From Dipylidium caninum (lineage: Eukaryota > Platyhelminthes > Cestoda > Cyclophyllidea > Dipylidiidae): a stretch of 64,000 bases of DNA. Every line of letters starts with the position of its first letter. Within the stretch, counting starts at the first letter, position 1. The translations under genes were made by a program, and so were the position numbers. Positions 22,783 to 36,152 of the stretch are shown here, one piece after another. The stretch spans positions 806,001 to 870,000 of the forward strand of contig QEYB01000368.1 in assembly GCA_017562135.1 (NCBI GenBank), given 5' to 3'. The notes under the pieces were generated by a model. That model saw only the letters and a program-made list of their open reading frames with translations. It ran no database searches and had not been told where the DNA came from.

Positions 22783-25467
22783 TGCTTGTAGCCAGAAAGA
22801 ATGGGAGAAGGAGGAAACCCCTTTGCCAATGATCCGAAGGATAATCCGTCTCGAAAAGGGAAGGAGGAGTTAGAGGTGGCTTTGCATTCCCCAATTCACT
22901 CGTCCTTGCCGCCACCGTCCCCTCGCGAACGTACGAAGCACACACGCCTGTCCCGGGACGGCAGGGCGCGTTTGCACGGTGGGTGTGCGAGTGTGCTGGT
23001 CGCCCGTCCTATCAGAGGGCTACAATTGAAGGTCACGTGGTGGGCAATCGATCTTGGGGCGCTGCTTCTCCCCTCAAGGTCTTAATCGGTGCGCGCTTCC
23101 CCACGCCCCGCGTAGGCTTCGCGAGTGTGTTTCCGAACTCCTCGAGCTTGTCCCCTTTTAATCACCGAAAGGGCGACTGTTGTCCCGTCTAACAACCGCC
23201 GTCCTAGCACACCTTCCCATTCCCTACTGAGCTGATGGGGGCGGTGTCTGATGCGGAAGGGAGTGGGAAGTTGACTTCGTGTTCCATCTCTCCTTCCGTT
23301 AAGTGCAAGGAGTGTTGTAAAGGCGTGATAATACCGCACAACCAAATATACGAGAACATCTGCTCCTGCGTTCAAATTATTTAAAAAACACTCGAATAGC
23401 AACAGTCACGGGGCTCCGGAAAACACCGAAAAGCAAGGAGGAGGGGATCACCGGCAATGCGCAACACGTTCGGTAGAGACGGACAATCGGTGACCAGTGG
23501 TTTTTAAGTGCCCAACTCGGCGACTACCACTGGTTTGGCATGGGTGCCATTCCTCCTCAATGTGCACAGCTGCCAGACTAAAGTGTCAATGGCGCCAATA
23601 ACTTCACCATGTCTTCTCATCCGAATGTAAGTTATCGAGACGCAGCCGTGTGATGCATGGAAGGTGACACACTTTCCACATACCCAAATTAAGTTGGTTC
23701 GCTCGGCGCAACCTTCCTCACTTATCCATCGCCCAGCAGCGGTTAGTTGCCGCCCCAGTCTGCAGGATGGAGGAGGCGTGCAGACCTTTGAGTGCCTACA
23801 CTGCTCTGCGTTGGCTGACCACATACTGCCATGCGGTTAAAAACTTTTCGGCACAAACCGCAGTTCCTTTTCTTGTAGCAATCTTGGGAGCTGTCAGGCG
23901 TATGGAGTACGAGGGATAGCTGACAATGATTTGACTGGGAGCACTTGTCATTCGTCGGAAATGCGCACTCTCAGTCTTCTCCAGAAGGCAAAAGACGCAA
24001 ATCAGATTGACCATCGACACGATTGAGATGGACTCTCTTCTTCTTCTTAGTGAAAAGCATTCCTTGACGAGATTCTTCTGTCCTTTGTCAAGTCATGTGA
24101 CAGAGCCAAGTAGGGCATGGAACGCATCTTGGTTTAGGGTAATTCTCTGACTGCTTACAGTGTTAGAATAATTTAAATTCAAGTGGTCTGTTGTCTCCCA
24201 CTGCCACCGCACGCTAGAGTATTTTGTCACCAGCAGGCACGAGGGAGGAGCATGCGCTGGCTATGGGCGCAGTTAAGCTTCGGGGTGACCATTAACGTGG
24301 GTGTGAATGTTTCATCGAACTTGCAAGTAACGGAAGCTGCTCGCTAATAGCAGTCTCGGGCTGCCGTCCACCAACACGCCACACTGTTAGAGCCACAAAC
24401 ACACCAACCGCCTTTATGCCTCACTTCTGCTGCAATCGTCTGCGCACTCGTCGGCGACAGCAGACTTATGTTGTTGCACGAAACGGTTGAGCGTGAGGGA
24501 GACGCCATACAAGGAAATGCGAAGTTCGAAAAGGATGCAGCGTATACCGCCGGGGAATAGAAGCCTGCCGTCCCGCAAAGGTGTGGATGTTGTGTGAAAG
24601 TTGAACTGCAGCCCATAGACCAGACCGCGAACCATCTCTCATTCATTGTTGGTCCGGGGAAAGCAGCTGCGCGGCCACTTGCAGACGTTTCTTTTAGGGG
24701 AAAATTCCAAGGCATAGATCTTTCCCACTTGCCAGAAATGCAACAATTAGAATGGGAGTGGGCAGCTCTCGTCGCACGGAAGAAATGGGGCCGGAAAGAG
24801 CCCGCCAGAAGGAGGCGCGTGGAAGGGGAGTGCAGCGCCAGACTGACTGCAGACCCCATTGCGGCGCTGGTGGGTGGCACAACGGCACAAGCTTAAACGG
24901 AAGCACAAATTCAAGGCCGCTAATTGAGTGGGTTTACTACAAAATTATGATTAAGTGTACATCCATGTAAAGTGTTATTTCGCGCCGATGAGGCGCAGTT
25001 CGGCTTTGGAATGCCACGTTGAGTTGCCTCGCCGGAGATCATGTTCGCTCAGTGGCAACAAAACTGCTCAAAGGTGAAAGTGGAGTGGCGCCGCAACGAT
25101 GCCCATAAAAATGAGTTGAGCCGCAAAAAGTGGAGCAGAGGGACGACTCGAGCGGGCGAGGGAAGCGCTCGCCGAAGCTCTCGGTTGGTCTGAGAAGACA
25201 CTCGTTGCGGCTTGCTGCGGCAGAACTGCGCATGAGCGCCTATGGCGGGCAAGATTTTTTCCACTCCCAATGCCGGTATGTCACTACCCTTACGCCTTAT
25301 TTGTCTTACATACAACCTTATTAACTCAAGAAGAAGCAAAGGGCGCGTTTATCCCGTCAAGATTTTACAAGCAGACATCGTGTTCATTGAAAGTGGCCAA
25401 TCAGCTGACAGACGGAGTCATAATTCTCTTTAAAAGCATCTGGAAAGTGCCCGGAAACTAGACGGTG
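22783..25467. other. Intergenic region between two divergent genes
   Basis: It lies between the start of the synaptopodin-like gene (minus) and the start of the M13-like gene (plus), and so should hold both promoters. Open frames at 24344-24906 overlap on both strands and match no family. No clear core promoter element was identified. Confidence 0.45.
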
Positions 25468-28400
25468 ATGGAAGGCAAAAACGATTTTTGTGTGACCAAG
25501 GCTCACCGAGTGTCCCGTCATGTCTCCTTCCAAGCTGTAGTGCCTCCGTCTGTGGCATTTCCGGTCAACTATTCTCTACCTTCTGCGCAGCAGGTTGGCG
25601 GCCGCACAAGTAGTTTTCCACAGTTGACGCCGGATGCCCGGCAGCTCAAGAAAGAGGAGCACGAAGGCGGTGATTTGCTCGATGGCTATCGTCGTCAAAG
25701 GACTAGTGTCATTCCACTTGACTGCTGTGGAAGTTCTACCGAGCGTTCAAAGAGGACTTCCTGCGCCCGGCTCCGAAATAAATTCGCGTGCCTAAACGTG
25801 TGCAAAAAGAGGTGGTGTTATGTAAAGAATCCTCGACGCGCGTGGGAGGATTCAGCGCTATCAAAAAGGAAGTATTTTCTGTTTGCCTTCATTTTAAGCG
25901 CCTTTATTTCCCTTGTCTTGATTATCCTGCCCGTAACAGCAGTTTTCTCGACTAGAAATGTAACCCCAGACATCTGCGAGAGCGCGGGATGTCTTCGAAT
26001 TGGCCTATTTATTAAAACGACTTTTTCTGCCTTCACTCAGAAAGGTATTTCGAATGTTTGCGGCAAAGAACTTCTTCAAAACCTCGTGAAAGTGATTTGG
26101 GATGAAGATAAAAAGTCAGACATTTCCTTTCCAAGCCCCCTGGAACTGGCCGCTGAAGAGATTACGCCACGGCAGTTCTCACACCTTTCTCATTCTAAGC
26201 GTTTTAATTCAACTGTAGAAGAAGGTGGGTGGAACGGCACTACAGCAAACTTTACAGTCTCTCTAAGACGGATTTTGTCTTCTGCGCAGCGACAGGCCGT
26301 GGAAGGACCTCGGGTGCCCATTGGACAGATGTTGCAAGAAGCGACCCTCACGTTTAATTCCTTTGGTAAGCGCTGGTTGCCGCATGAATGAGGCGACTGT
26401 TGCCAGTGGGGCCACCGATGCCATCGCCCTTCTCCATGGCCTCTCACCCACTTTTGCATTAATACCATTTTACAGACCTGCTGCGCGGCAGAGGTGATGG
26501 GCGGCTAATGTGCCTTTTACGGCTACTTTTACTCAGGCTTTCATACTTCATTTTATAATGCGATTCACCCAAACAACATGGGCACTGCTGCTTATCCGTA
26601 GCGGAAATGACCATTTCGTGCAGCCTTTAGTCATAAATATTTAATGTATTTTAAATAAAGTCGTCCGGAACTTATGCATCTGTTCTAACATAAATTTCAT
26701 TTGTGTCGGGGGAAGCTCCAAAGTTACTCAGACGGCATAAGGGTGAGAGTTTGTAAACACAACAGCAAGCTAATTACTATTTAGCGTGGAGAGATGAAGC
26801 TCAGTCTAGCTTTGATCTGCCGCGTGGACGGACAGAAACAAAGAACCGCTCTCCAGAAGGAGGTTTTTGAAGAGTTTTTCATAGACTTCACCGACAATAC
26901 TGAGGCAGAACTGTCAGCCACGAGTCACAAATGAGGGAGCTTTCGGACTTCGGACTGGTCCATCGTCTCGCGCGAGGCGTGCCTTGGTGCGACACGGCAC
27001 GGCAGGGCACGAGGTTGGACGGAGGACTGGAATGGGCACCGTGGCGGGTTGCGGCAGACTTCAAAAGCGGCCTCAGAGACTTTAATGCGTTTCCTTAAAA
27101 AAAGGTTGCAGAGGGCGGCCTCACGCGAAGAGTTCCGAATCCACCCCAGGCCGGTAGAGGTGCGACACCTCACTAAACGTTTTCATCAATAGGCTTCCGT
27201 TGAGAAACACCTTTTTAGACGACTGAAACTCCGCTTCACGGGTGGAAAGAAATGGGTTGTAAAGTAATTGAATTTACCTTAGATGATGTCCTACAAACGA
27301 TGCACATGAGGTATCAAATTCCCCTTCTTTTCAACACGTGGACGGACAATCAGACAGTAGAGGTAAGTGATGTTGATAATTGTAAGAATTCGAAGCTTGT
27401 CACCTCGGAGGATCTTCAACCGTGGGACAATTTCAATTTGGCTAATTCTCAGTCGCGCTATGCGAAGGAGTTGCGGACGTACATTTGTATTAGCCTGCAT
27501 TATGCTCACTCTGTCGGGGTCCACTTCCATACGAACTCATCAGCAAACTGCAACATCAACGAGGACGAGCACATTGGAGCCGTGTACGAGATTTTAGCAC
27601 GACTCCAAAACGTAAGTTAATGCCTCGTGCTCGAGACCTGGGAGCGCTTCCTGTAATTTCCCTTTGTACAATGTACTTTTTTTTCCCTCTGATACGTACT
27701 TACATCGGTGCAACCGGCGACGGCGAAAAGCCGCCCGCCCGCAGGCCTTTGCGCAAACAGCCGGGTAACGGCCCTTTTTGGCCCCGGGTAGAGTGGACGA
27801 CGCATGTCGTTAAGTGATTTGCACAACGAAGGACTGGTGGTTGTAATATCTTTCACACAGGTGAGGATGCTGCAGGAAGCCCGACCGACTCCGTCTTCCG
27901 CCGCCAGATGCAGCACAGGCGTGGGTGCGGCGGAGCTCAGTGCCATCTCTGGAAATATGGTTCGTCGCATCTATTGCCTAACTCACTCCCACTCATGTTG
28001 GAGGTGAATGATCCCGGTTGGGGCGGATCCAAATGCTCATACGTTGTTTGAAACAGATCGACTTGGCGGACTACCTCCGTAATTACCCCGATAAGAACAT
28101 TGTAAGGGTGTGTGGTGTCGACACAATTAAATGGATAGCTGGTATTTTGCGGCAAACAAGATCCAGGTGAGAGTCCGCAATCAAACACATAAATTCAACA
28201 CTTTCAACTAGGCCGTAGGAGTAGCTATTGTGATATTAATGAAGTACCACATAACTCCTTCTCACATGTTTACTTTCGCCAGATTTGTAGACACCTCCTT
28301 TCCTCCCCCCCCCTCCCCCCTACCGAAATATCGCCCGAGTCATAGGGTTTAGCCAAAAAAGACTATTGACAGGGCACAACTACAATGCCGTCTTTTACGC

Positions 28401-31400
28401 TAGTGACTTGCAGGACTACATTTTCTTTTCCATCGTGAACAAATACGGACCACGCTCAAGCACTCGTGTGGCGGAGGCGAAAGACCGACTCATGAACCTC
28501 GCATTCGGCAGCATCGGTCAGTGAAACCCGAACAATCTTTTTTAAGCTGTGCGTCAGCAATGGCGGCGACAGGGAGATCAGACTTACGTGATTCACAGGC
28601 CAACTCTGGGCAGTTGTAGAGATGGACTTGAGCATAGGAATCACAACTCATACATGACAGTGGATTGTGCTGCGTGAGACGGATTAATATTTCCTTAACC
28701 CCACCTCTTCCTGTGACGTATCGCCTGCGGCGTGGGCCAACCCAGCCCAGCCCAGCTCAGCCTAGCCCCAGATGAGTGTGATTAGTAGAGTGGGAAGGCT
28801 TCAAGATTCTCTCGCTAATGGGCCTCGCATTATATGCGCCTGAGGGGAAAAGGCGTCTTTGTGAAGACATTAGGCGAGAAAATGTTGGAGTGCAGCGGTA
28901 TCGGTTGCAAACTCAATGAATGTGAATGCCCCAAGGACAAGGGACTTTGTCCATCTTTCTCGTTAAACTTGTAGGCCATATAAACGCTGTTCCTTCCGTT
29001 CTCGGGTCTGCGTTGTCTCAACTGAGGGAAGAGCTGTTCAACAACAAAGAAAATAAACTTAACGGCTTTTACTCTTCTGTAAGTCCGCGGAAATTAATGG
29101 CGGGTGGATTACCTCGCCGGCAGACTTTAGAAAGGGGGCTTTTGACAGTCTCTCACTAGTCTGCCTGTCGAGCGTACGCGAGGCCGAAACGTTGACTTAC
29201 AGCCTGAAAACAGTAGAAAAGCATTGCACGAGAATTTCAAATTCATTTTTCCTGCCACGGCACTGAGGGCTGGCTGAAACTTGCTTTTGAAGACACCTAT
29301 CAGCCATCTATCGGCCTAGGAGGCACCAAACTACGTTTGCTCGGGCAATAATTGCCCAGATGAAATTAACAATATTCAGTATTGGTGATGAAACTATCTC
29401 CTAGTTTCCTTTCATTGCGAAATGACGCTTGGCATTGCTTGACTATTGCAGGCTAATGGTGTAGTGCTGTCTTCCATCAAACGAACTTACGAGAATTTCT
29501 TCCAAGAAATGCATTCAATTAGGCAAATGGTGAGTCTCCCCTCGCTTTCGGTCCTGTACCTCCCGCGCTATCCTCGAAGAAGAACGAGCTCTTTGGAGTG
29601 AAATCCATTAGGCTTATTAGGGAATAGCACCTCTAGCGTCATCAAAGGCGGAGGAGCGTTGTGCTTGACCATATAGCATCGCCTCCTCCCATAATTGCCT
29701 TAAGAACTGCCGCGTTATCGTACAGGAGGCCACAGCCAGAACAATAACCACTTGCCGCCTATTAAATCTAGAAATGGCAGACATCTTTGCCCATTCGTGT
29801 CCCCAGCCCAGTGCAATACCTGCCTAATCCTTGTTCTACTTCCCATTTGTATTGCCATGCGCCAAGGAATTTAGCACCCACAGTGGTCGTCTGGTGCTCC
29901 CACAAATTGAGCGTTTATTTTGCGTTGCGTTCGGAGTCACTCAACCTCCAACCTTGGCTGTTTTTCAGGTTTCCAGAATGGCGGTTAGTCGGATCACCAG
30001 GTCCCCGGAGGTACCAGCGGACGAGGTCAGTTGCATGTTTCGTGTGGCTAATGCAGTTCTTATGTGACAACCACATAAATAGACAGTTGTTGTAGGGCCC
30101 GATAAGCAAGCTGCGGGAGGCATTGGTGAGCTTTCGAGAACTCAAAGGAAACACACGAAGACGTGGCACCCACGAGATGCACGAATTCTCCAATGACATT
30201 GGGTACGTCCAATATAGTTATCTTGCGGTGGGAAACAAAGTATCTTTGGATCACGTGCGAGGAACTTCGGGAAGTCGAGTATTCACCTTTAAAAAGGCAT
30301 ATCGGAGATGAACAAGTGGGGGACTGTCAGACCTCTGACGACTTGCACTTCGGCAGAGCAAAGGACGTCCCTTAGAGGCACGTGTTTTGTTTAAAAATAT
30401 GCCAATGTATGCGACCTGACTGTGGTTGACTGCGGCCGCACTGTCGTCCCATGTGCCACGGGGCCGTCGGACGCCAACTTTTGTGCCGTCATCTGTCCTC
30501 TTGGGATCCTTCAGTTGACGCCGGCACTTCTGAGGACACAACCGTCCAGCATGAACTAGCTTTAAGAGGGCCTACGAGTTCATCATCAAGAGTTATTTAT
30601 CATTTCATCTCCGTGGCAGGGTGGAGGAGTCGGCGACAGTCTCCTGCATCCGCTTTGTAATGACTAGATATATGAGTCGGATGCTACAACGACATTAACG
30701 GTGCGTCTAAAAATATTTTTTAGATTAATGACGTACGGATCGAAAATGATGCGATATACTCGGGCTAGGAATGAATTGGGTAATACCATCGCCATCCAAC
30801 TCCCCTGAAAACAGCCACGCTAAAACGGTTGACTTTCATTTCAGAGCCTTCCATACTGCTGCTCTATGACAAGAGGATGAATTATCTCGAGGAGAACCCA
30901 CGGTAAGCCCGAGAGATGAACAAACCGCTCTGCTTCCTCATGCGCCCGCCTCACCGCTCGTCTCTTTCAGCCTGACCGCCCTGGCGTGTTTGGGATACTG
31001 GATATCATTGTCCATTGCTGAGACAATATTTGAGCACAGTAAGTGCAAATACGATTGCTGGTTAAGTCGTTCGCTGAATTGCTATTTGGCCCTTGGAGGA
31101 CACAGAGTGTTGTCGCCGAAACGTATTCTCTCAGAGTAGTTTCCATCGTCTCCCGGTAACATTAGCTAACAACATTTAGGAGTGCGGCAAAAGTAGCCTT
31201 GTGCTGATGACATCCGACAGACGATACGCGAATTGGCAATTGCCACGCGAAACCGCGGCCGGCAGAATGTAGCTCACACATCAACTTTCCCGACTTTGAG
31301 CGCGGTGGCTGTCATCACTGCAGTGCCGATTAGTTCGGATTAGCGGAGAACCGGCAATGGGTGTCGTAAAAAATGCCATTTCGCCATGCTCACTGTATTA

Positions 31401-32696
31401 CTTCGTGATCAGGAGGCGCTAAAGCACTTTCCTCCCTTATTTTATTTAGTTGATGGCTTGGGAACCGGTGACTTTCCGCCCCAGTTAAGACCGCTCTACA
31501 AATGCGCCCTGCGCGCCTCTGAAATGCATCACGTAAGTACCAAACGCAGATCACTCCCGCCCTCACCTCGTCATCTCAACTGCAAGTATCGCTGTCCAAG
31601 TTAGAGTAGGGGATGCCCAGCTGGCGGGGCGTGCTCTACTTTCACTGTTTCCTCACCTTACGGCTCCAACTTCACCAATTGTTCATCTCCGTCGTAAGTT
31701 TCGAACGCCTCATGGTGACGCGAGAGGGCTAGTTTGGCTTCGTCAGTTGATTGCGCCAAGCAATTGAAGAGAGAACTGGTCTTGTGGCCACAGTAGAATA
31801 CCTAGGTGTATTGCCACAAATAGGATAACCCAACGAGATGGTTATTCAAAGGGGGAGCTCACGAACCTAGTGTGCCCCACTCCTCTTGTGGCCCCAGAAC
31901 TGCTACTCCTCCGCAGGGGGGCCCAGGCGTTACACTCTGTCCTATCAGTAGGCTTTCCTCTCCCATAGCTACTCCTTGAAGAGGAATGCCAAGAGCCTAC
32001 GAGAGAATGACAGCGCTGTTGAAGTGTGAACCTTATTCTCGATGTGGGAACGATTTGTACGACCAGCTGCGGTTGGTCGGATAGTAAATCTAACCACCTT
32101 CTCCTTCCCTTCCTCTACCCATCAGCCTCGGCCCAGCCACATCAGCGCGACGGAGTACATGAGCCACGTGCGCATCATGAAGATATCTCTGGCGGTTGAG
32201 ATGCTCACAAGGGCGTACTTGGAGTCCAAAAAGACTGCCTCATTCCCCGAATACCCGGTATTCTCATATCCGAGGACCACACCTTCTTCATCTTATTCAT
32301 TCAGGTGAGATTCCTTATTCACAGAGAAGTGAGTGATAGGCTGAGAATCACCCTCTATTTTACCCAACTTCTACGTCAAATGAACAAAGTTATATACAGG
32401 CGAGCGTAACTGAATACCAACAAGATAGTAGGGATGAACAATGCGCATGAAGCAGAAGTTTAAACTAACATCGTGGGGTGTTTCAAACTGACACAATTCA
32501 TTGGTTAAATCCCACTTAATTGGTCTTTCTGCTACAGAGTATTTGCACGAAACCGATTTACTCGGACCTCGGTCTCACTGAGATCTGTGAGACTGCGCTG
32601 ACTGCAATGGAGATGTCGCCAGCATTCATGTCTCTGGCCAGTTGCCATCGTACCGTGAGCCCAAAGAATATCACACCGACTGAATGTTTCTTATAA
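25468..32696 (+). CDS. M13 (neprilysin/endothelin-converting enzyme) family homologue, apparently catalytically inactive
   Basis: Type II membrane protein. The first exon (ATG 25468 to about 26365) has a long Cys-rich cytosolic tail, a transmembrane helix (YFLFAFILSAFISLVLIILP, about residue 140-160), then the family's first Cys pair. Further exons match M13 order. They include 27219-27611 (PLHGWKEMGCKVIEF... YQIPLLFNTW, then a helix-rich segment), about 28057-28170 (IDLADYLRNYPDKN), and about 28975-29078 (GHINAVPSVLGSALSQLREELF, cf. VNAVLPFVVG). They continue with 29466-29529, 30844-30902 and 30971-31039 (zinc helix region), about 31450-31531, about 32122-32306 (LTRAYLESKK, cf. YRAYQNW) and about 32546-32696 (ETALTAMEMSPAFMSLASC to the stop). 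The HExxH position reads AETIF and the GENIAD position reads VRIMKI, so all three zinc ligands are absent. The final Trp of M13 enzymes is replaced by Phe-Leu. Exons of the middle lobe between 26.4-27.2 and 29.5-30.8 kb remain unresolved. Likely a non-enzymatic surface protein. Confidence 0.7.
28304..28320. repeat. C-rich low-complexity tract
   Basis: Two C runs separated by a T, in an intron of the M13-like gene. Confidence 0.8.
28741..28770. repeat. Imperfect CCCAG pentanucleotide repeat
   Basis: About six CCCAG-like units (CCCAG CCCAG CCCAG CTCAG CCTAG CCCCA) in an intron of the M13-like gene. Confidence 0.8.
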
Positions 32697-35600
32697 ACGC
32701 AAGTACCCATATTGTTGCGTAAACTCCGGAAGTCCGGGTCTGTCTGGGGAAGTTTATTATTACAATTTGTGAGACGACGCCTTCCACTAGGTCTGGAAAA
32801 TTGTGGAAACATTTTTCAATATGTGACAGCCGTACGCTGGGCTGGAAAGAGACGTCAAGTCCTCGTGAAAAGGGAGCCCTTTGGGGATGCAGTCAAATTA
32901 TGCAACCTGTGAGACGAAGGGTCATGAGGCGGACCCAATAGCGGTGGGCAATTTGGGAAAGACCCTCAGTCTTACTGCAAGAAATAAGGCAGCGTTTGAA
33001 ATATGTGGAGAGTGTATCTGCAATCGTGTCTGCTAAATTCGGTTAGTAGAGTATATTTTGTCGGTTTGCTGAGGTAAGCCCTTCCAGAACTGGCTTCCGA
33101 TGCAGCCAAGGTTGACAGACCGTAACTCACACAAAGTGTAAAGGTATCAGAGTTGATGCATGAAATTAAGTAGGACAACGGGGTCGCTTCATCTCCAAGC
33201 GGTGCTGGCGCCACTGGGGTAGAAGAAAGCATAAGCACAGGTGCTTCCAGTGCCAACGCACAGTCTCACGGTGTCCGCAGAACAGTCACTTGAAATTCTT
33301 TGTAACTTTAAGGAGGTACGTTTGGGGTCTCTTGCCATACGTTCTTACATATACGCATAATAAACGAAAGAACAGGTCTGTCATTAACCAATGCCCCGCT
33401 GACTAACTTGACAAAAGAATGGTCACCTGCTTGAGGGAGCGTATCATAAAACCCGCAGTAGCCAAAATTTCCACTGCAGCCCCATAAGCTTGGTAGCATT
33501 ACAATCCAAACAACACTGTGAATTTGTAGACTGCAGTTAAGAGGAGAGAGCACCTCAGCTTCTCAAAATCCACTCAGTAAGGGCTCTTAAATCATCCCGC
33601 CACCATTAGAGCCAGTGCTGAGGACCCTCGTTTGTGGTGGATGTCAGGCGCCTGGGCTGAGAAAGGACCAAATGTTTTGGGCAGTTGCATTCGGACCCTT
33701 TTACTTATATCAATGCATTTTTCTTGTTTGGCGGTTTGGGAAAAACGCTACGCGAGATGAAATTGACCACGTCAAACCTCGCTTTCAGCTCGTGCCAGGG
33801 CCTGTAATCTACCCACGCAAACCGCGGCACGGTTACCACCTCCGAGGTCCCGGGATAGCTCAGGAATGCGGGTCAGGGTCGTCGAGTACGCCAAGAGTAT
33901 AAGAGCGAGGTATACTGCGCTGGTCCTTTGTGGAAATTCAGCGCTGCCTCAGTGCATCTGACATTGGGCGGAAGTGAAAGGGGATTAAAATAACTCGTGT
34001 ACTCACCTCATGTGGGCAAATATATTGTCTCTAACACATGAGAATCGTTACATCGATGTCAAAGCCAGAAGGGAAATTCAATGAGGCGAGCATTCGTTAT
34101 AGGCCTGCTTCAGTGAGCCGCAATGGATGGATCTACATCAAACTCAAGTAGTTCGGCTACTACTTTCGTCGATCTACAGGCACAAGCCCGTGAAGATGGC
34201 GTCGCGAAAGGGGCTTATAGAGGCCCCTAATCCGAAACTGACACAACTCTTGCTTTGCCCACGCCTCACTGACCCAGTTTAATGGTTGGTGAAACCATTG
34301 CGAGGTAGCATTATGAGTATTAGAAGGATGACCAGAGACCTGACCAGTCGTGCGTATTTCCGCGGTAAGTTTTGTTTGCCGTGACGCCGTTGAAGGCGAG
34401 TGACAAACATCCGACGTTTGTTGACATCAGACTCTTGCACAATGGCCTCACGACGGCAGGGGCTCCAACTTGTTACGGGGGTCGCAAACAGACAATTGAT
34501 ACATCGAAATTAATTGTCTTGGCTTAGGCACGAAAGTCCTTCGACCTTGCTGCATGCAATTCCAAACAGGCACCATCTTCATGATCACGCCAGACTGCGT
34601 GCGCTGGTAGCGCTAACGGTTTTAGGCAGGTGGTAGACTTCCACCGGGGTTAAACCGACAGGGGCCTTATCTATCATAATGAGTTTTGCGTAAAAGGTAT
34701 GGTCATGGTGGCAACGTTTCCGACTGTCCGATCTCTGCTTGGGTGGAAAGTTCAGAATTTATGAAAACCAAAACAATATTGTAATTTATTAGCACTTTGA
34801 CAGGATCACTACCTTTTAGACAGATTTTAAGCTATTTAACTCAGCTAATTCAGTCTCGCAGATTTGCGTGAAGGAATGACCAAATTCGGTAGGCTCGAAG
34901 CGGTCTCACAACCGAGCAATCATTGAAACGAGCAGAGAACTAGTGACAATGCAAATATCCCATCGTCCTACCGAACGCGACTTAAAAACTATTGATGTTC
35001 CCCGCAGTGATAAAGCGCGCGTAGAGTGGCGTTTTGCGGCGGGTAACTCGATTTATACTTTCCACAATAGGTGTAAGTGCTAGAGCCCACCTTTCCAATT
35101 CACACCTACATAGAGGTGGAGGTACTCAGTATTATTATGTTCGTACGGAGGACGGCTACCCAAGGCACACCTCTTCAGACAGGACTTAGGCATTGGAGCG
35201 CGGGAGAAAAAGCAGGCTTAGCGATTGTGGGCTGCTCATACCCCGCAAGACCGCAGATAGCGTATGTGATAATTAGGGGGAGCAGATATAGGCATCTTGA
35301 CGCGAAGAGTTGACGGAGTGACACGCTGCAATAACGATCGAAGACCTAATCAAAGGTTTTAACCGGTTCCGAACCGAGATATTTCACCAAATTTTAACAT
35401 TGGACCCCTCCCTTAGGAGATTATTTTGGAAATGTTGACCTGAGGGTTGCTAGAACGGACTACCCTTGATCACCAGCTCGATAGCATTCTTTACAACTCC
35501 ATCAGTCGGCCCAACCACCACAAAGTAGTCTATAACACTTGGTAACGACTGTAACAGCAGGGTCAGCTGTGCGAATGAGAGTAGATCCCACCCTTCCCCA

Positions 35601-36152
35601 CTTGCGGAGATGTGAAGTGGAGTGGTGCCTACGCAACAAGGTTGGAGCAAAGACCCTCGTAGTGGCCACCACATCTGTGAGCTACAAGTGGCGTCGCAAG
35701 TGGGGTTGTCACTGCCAACGTCAACACCATGTTAAAATTTAAAGATTTAACTAAGCCATCTACCCTAACAACAATAGCATCCTCATCGACGCATGGTAAG
35801 GGTTCATGTGGCGGGAGGAGAGCCTTTTCGCCATTCGCTTATCTTTAGCAGCAAAGTCGACGACTCAAATATTCGGCCCAGCTAGTCCTTAGCCGAGTAT
35901 TGTAGTAAATGATAACAATGGCACAAGAACTGTGATGTAAACCTCATGCTGTAAATTGATATTAAGCAAACGCATCAGCTGACACCCAGTAACTAGGTAG
36001 CACACTTTAAGTTAAAAAATCAGCACTTTTCCCTTTCTCGACTTTCTCTATGTGTTAGACAATAAAAATTGTTCCTAGCATAGCAATAAAAAGAAAACAC
36101 TTACGGCCACCGTGGGACTACTAGATTTTTACTAAAACATACACAGGCACTC
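32697..36152. other. Intergenic region between convergent genes
   Basis: It lies between the stop codons of the M13-like gene (plus) and the P450 reductase (minus). Frames of 60-95 codons (for example 33308-33553 minus and 33615-33902 plus) resemble no family. Near its right end the sequence turns strongly A+T-rich. Confidence 0.45.

Noticed and set aside
24344..24906. Overlapping frames of 70-178 codons on both strands
   Set aside because: Four competing frames, no splice-site support, no recognisable domain.
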